Source: Mucor racemosus (Eukaryota > Mucoromycota > Mucoromycetes > Mucorales > Mucoraceae). From it: a stretch of DNA of 64,000 nt. Both the position numbers and the translations under genes were made by a program. The stretch is taken from NCBI GenBank assembly GCA_027405735.1, contig JAPEHQ010000003.1, positions 2,790,001-2,854,000 of the forward strand. The letters run 5' to 3'. The notes under the pieces are model-generated. The model was given only the letters and a program-made list of their open reading frames with translations. It was not told where the DNA came from and did no database searches. This document shows positions 62,601 through 64,000 of this stretch, in pieces (positions within the stretch are counted from its first letter, which is position 1; each line of letters starts with the position of its first letter).

Positions 62601-63049
62601 GCGCAACATTAAAACAAGGCAACTCATAAGCTCTGCAAGCACGGTTAAATCATGATTGATTCATTTCCATCCATAGATTACTATATATATATCAAACAAA
62701 TCTAATGATTCAATTGTGCCTTAAATTACATTTTTTCATTAGGATCTCAATATCAAATCAATATACAGTATAAAGGCCATACTTTCAATATCTAAATAAA
62801 AGATATCTTGTTTTTATCATACAGTTGAAGAACTGGTTCATTACTCATTCTCCTTTAATTGTATTCTTTTTCAAGTACTATTTATCAAAGATGAAAATAT
62901 AGGATGCAACAGGTAGTTTTATTGGACAGAAACCTCATGTTTTGCTGATGGTTTTCTCAATTCACAGTCATTTGTCAAAGTAGAAGTATAAACTTTTATG
63001 CAAGAGGATATATTTAAATCTATCATCATGTATAATTGAAGATTAATTG

Positions 63050-63557
63050 TGAGAGTTTATGGATACATACAATTTTATTTATAGAAAGAATAATAATAAG
63101 ACTAGTAACATTTATCATGGAGAACGTAAGCTTTATTACTAGAAAAACTAATGGTAAAAGAAAGAACCAAGATGTAATGAGTCAAACATTTCAGTTTCAT
63201 TCATGCAAAACCTTGCCTCATTACTTATATAAATACTACAAGGAAATCATTACATGATCCCTTGTAGATTTATCTGTCTTGTTACACTCCCTTTACTTAT
63301 ATTTATTCACTAATAAATATCTAATTTACAAATAAGAACACCAACCTTCATCAATCCAGTGATCACAAATTTATAATAGCAAGAATAATATCTATAAGCA
63401 TATTATCCACCTTTGTTGTTAGTCCAAAATTATAGATCATTACACAAGAGCTTCTAGGTCTTGGTTTAAAAGACTATTTATAAGAATTACATTCCAATAT
63501 GAGTCAGAAATGGAATTGGCTTCAAAATTGGCTATTTAATATCCTCGAAAACCGATA
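63050..63557. mobile_element. Solo LTR L4, copy 2, interrupted by L7
   Basis: TGAGAGTTTATGGATACATA to AAAACCGATA, flanked by AATTG (63045-63049 and 63558-63562). Copy B near 18175-18190 has the empty site. Without the nested insertion it is about 231 bp, close to the 235 bp of copy 1. Confidence 0.85.
63173..63444. mobile_element. Solo LTR L7 (272 bp), nested in L4
   Basis: Starts TGTAATGA and ends TCATTACA, a perfect 8-bp terminal inversion, flanked by CAAGA (63168-63172 and 63445-63449). L4 copy 1 is uninterrupted here (ACCAAGAGTTTCTAGG), proving that L7 inserted into L4. Confidence 0.93.
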
Positions 63558-63655
63558 AATTGGATCAATATTTACAAGGATGGAATTTTCTTTCTTTGTT
63601 TTCTGCAGTTGTGAATAATAATTTATTATTTTGTAAAGCTTAACACTCATTATCC

Positions 63656-64000
63656 AGGGCTTAATATCTGTATTCACATTTCACAAGATAGGTCTAATTG
63701 ATTGCTACTCTGCATTTTTTGTTTTAGCCAAAAATATTGATTTTTCATTGAGATAATCAAAATAATAGTCGATATCACAGCTTACAGCTTATGATAACTG
63801 GGTTCCAAAATTTATTTTAAAAAATGGACGAAAAATGATGAAAAAAACAAAATCGTTTAATTGTTCATGAACTGCAAAGTAAGTCGACCTAGTATACTAA
63901 ATAGCTTTTGTACAGTTTTGGATTTTGCATCTATCTAAATAAAATTCAGACAAGCATTTCACATTAAATTTTGCGTAAAATGCAATTGAAATTTTGGAGG
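63656..64000 (+). repeat. R1 repeat copy E (downstream terminal repeat, cut by window end)
   Basis: The first about 345 bp of an R1 in the same orientation as copy D, continuing past the window. Most of it is nearly identical to 55465-55720. Very high D-E identity contrasts with diverged copies A, B and C, as expected for terminal repeats of a recently inserted element or recent gene conversion. Confidence 0.87.

Larger units (their letters stand above)
56553..63655 (+). repeat. Internal region of the large R1-bounded element, copy Z
   Basis: About 7.1 kb between R1 copies D and E, the least rearranged copy in the window. It contains solo LTRs L6, L5, L4 and L7 and a tRNA-like sequence. After subtracting insertions, the R1-to-R1 unit is about 7.1 kb including one R1. 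No open frame exceeds about 140 codons and none resembles gag, pol, integrase or any transposase. It supplies the empty sites for the Tc1, MITE, L1, L2 and L3 insertions. Confidence 0.85.

Overview
The window is nuclear DNA from a filamentous fungus, most likely an early-diverging Mucoromycota species close to Mucorales. Three things suggest this. The genome is AT-rich, with short GT-AG introns and CT-rich tracts just before start codons. There is a secreted lipase with the architecture and cysteine pattern of Rhizomucor/Rhizopus lipases. The gene set is typical fungal housekeeping (Wee1-type kinase, Yop1, uS12, Dre2, Grc3). The organism is inferred, not proven.

Layout. 1-8 kb is a gene island: the 3' part of a Wee1-like kinase, yop1, rps23, an old yellow enzyme and an isochorismatase-family hydrolase. 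8-12.6 kb is gene-free and holds one isolated 1.15-kb repeat (R1). 12.6-16 kb has a His-rich type II membrane protein gene converging on DRE2. 16.9-33.5 kb is a repeat island. 33.5-36 kb holds a decayed MFS transporter. 36.2-43.7 kb is a dense gene island: lipase, HAD hydrolase, an unrecognised coiled-coil/acidic protein and a four-finger C2H2 factor. 45-48 kb is a 3.1-kb segment closed by near-identical 0.52-kb inverted arms made of transposase remnants; it carries an intact GC-richer 360-codon ORF. 49-55 kb has GRC3, a decayed beta-carbonic anhydrase and a possible TCO89-like gene. 55.4-64 kb is a second repeat island that runs off the window.

The repeat islands are built from one large non-coding element. 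In 55.4-64 kb, two R1 copies in the same orientation bound about 7 kb of AT-rich DNA with no convincing gene. The same internal sequence returns, rearranged, in 16.9-33.5 kb between two more R1 copies. This resembles a non-autonomous LTR-type element with very long terminal repeats. Other transposons were inserted into the copies, and because the paralogous copies preserve empty sites the insertions can be read exactly: a Tc1 element (TA), two 363-bp hAT-like MITEs (8-bp duplications) and at least nine solo-LTR-like insertions of seven families, most with 5-bp duplications.

The genes do not form one pathway. No rRNA gene, intact tRNA gene or CRISPR array was seen. All gene models are read by eye from splice signals and protein similarity.
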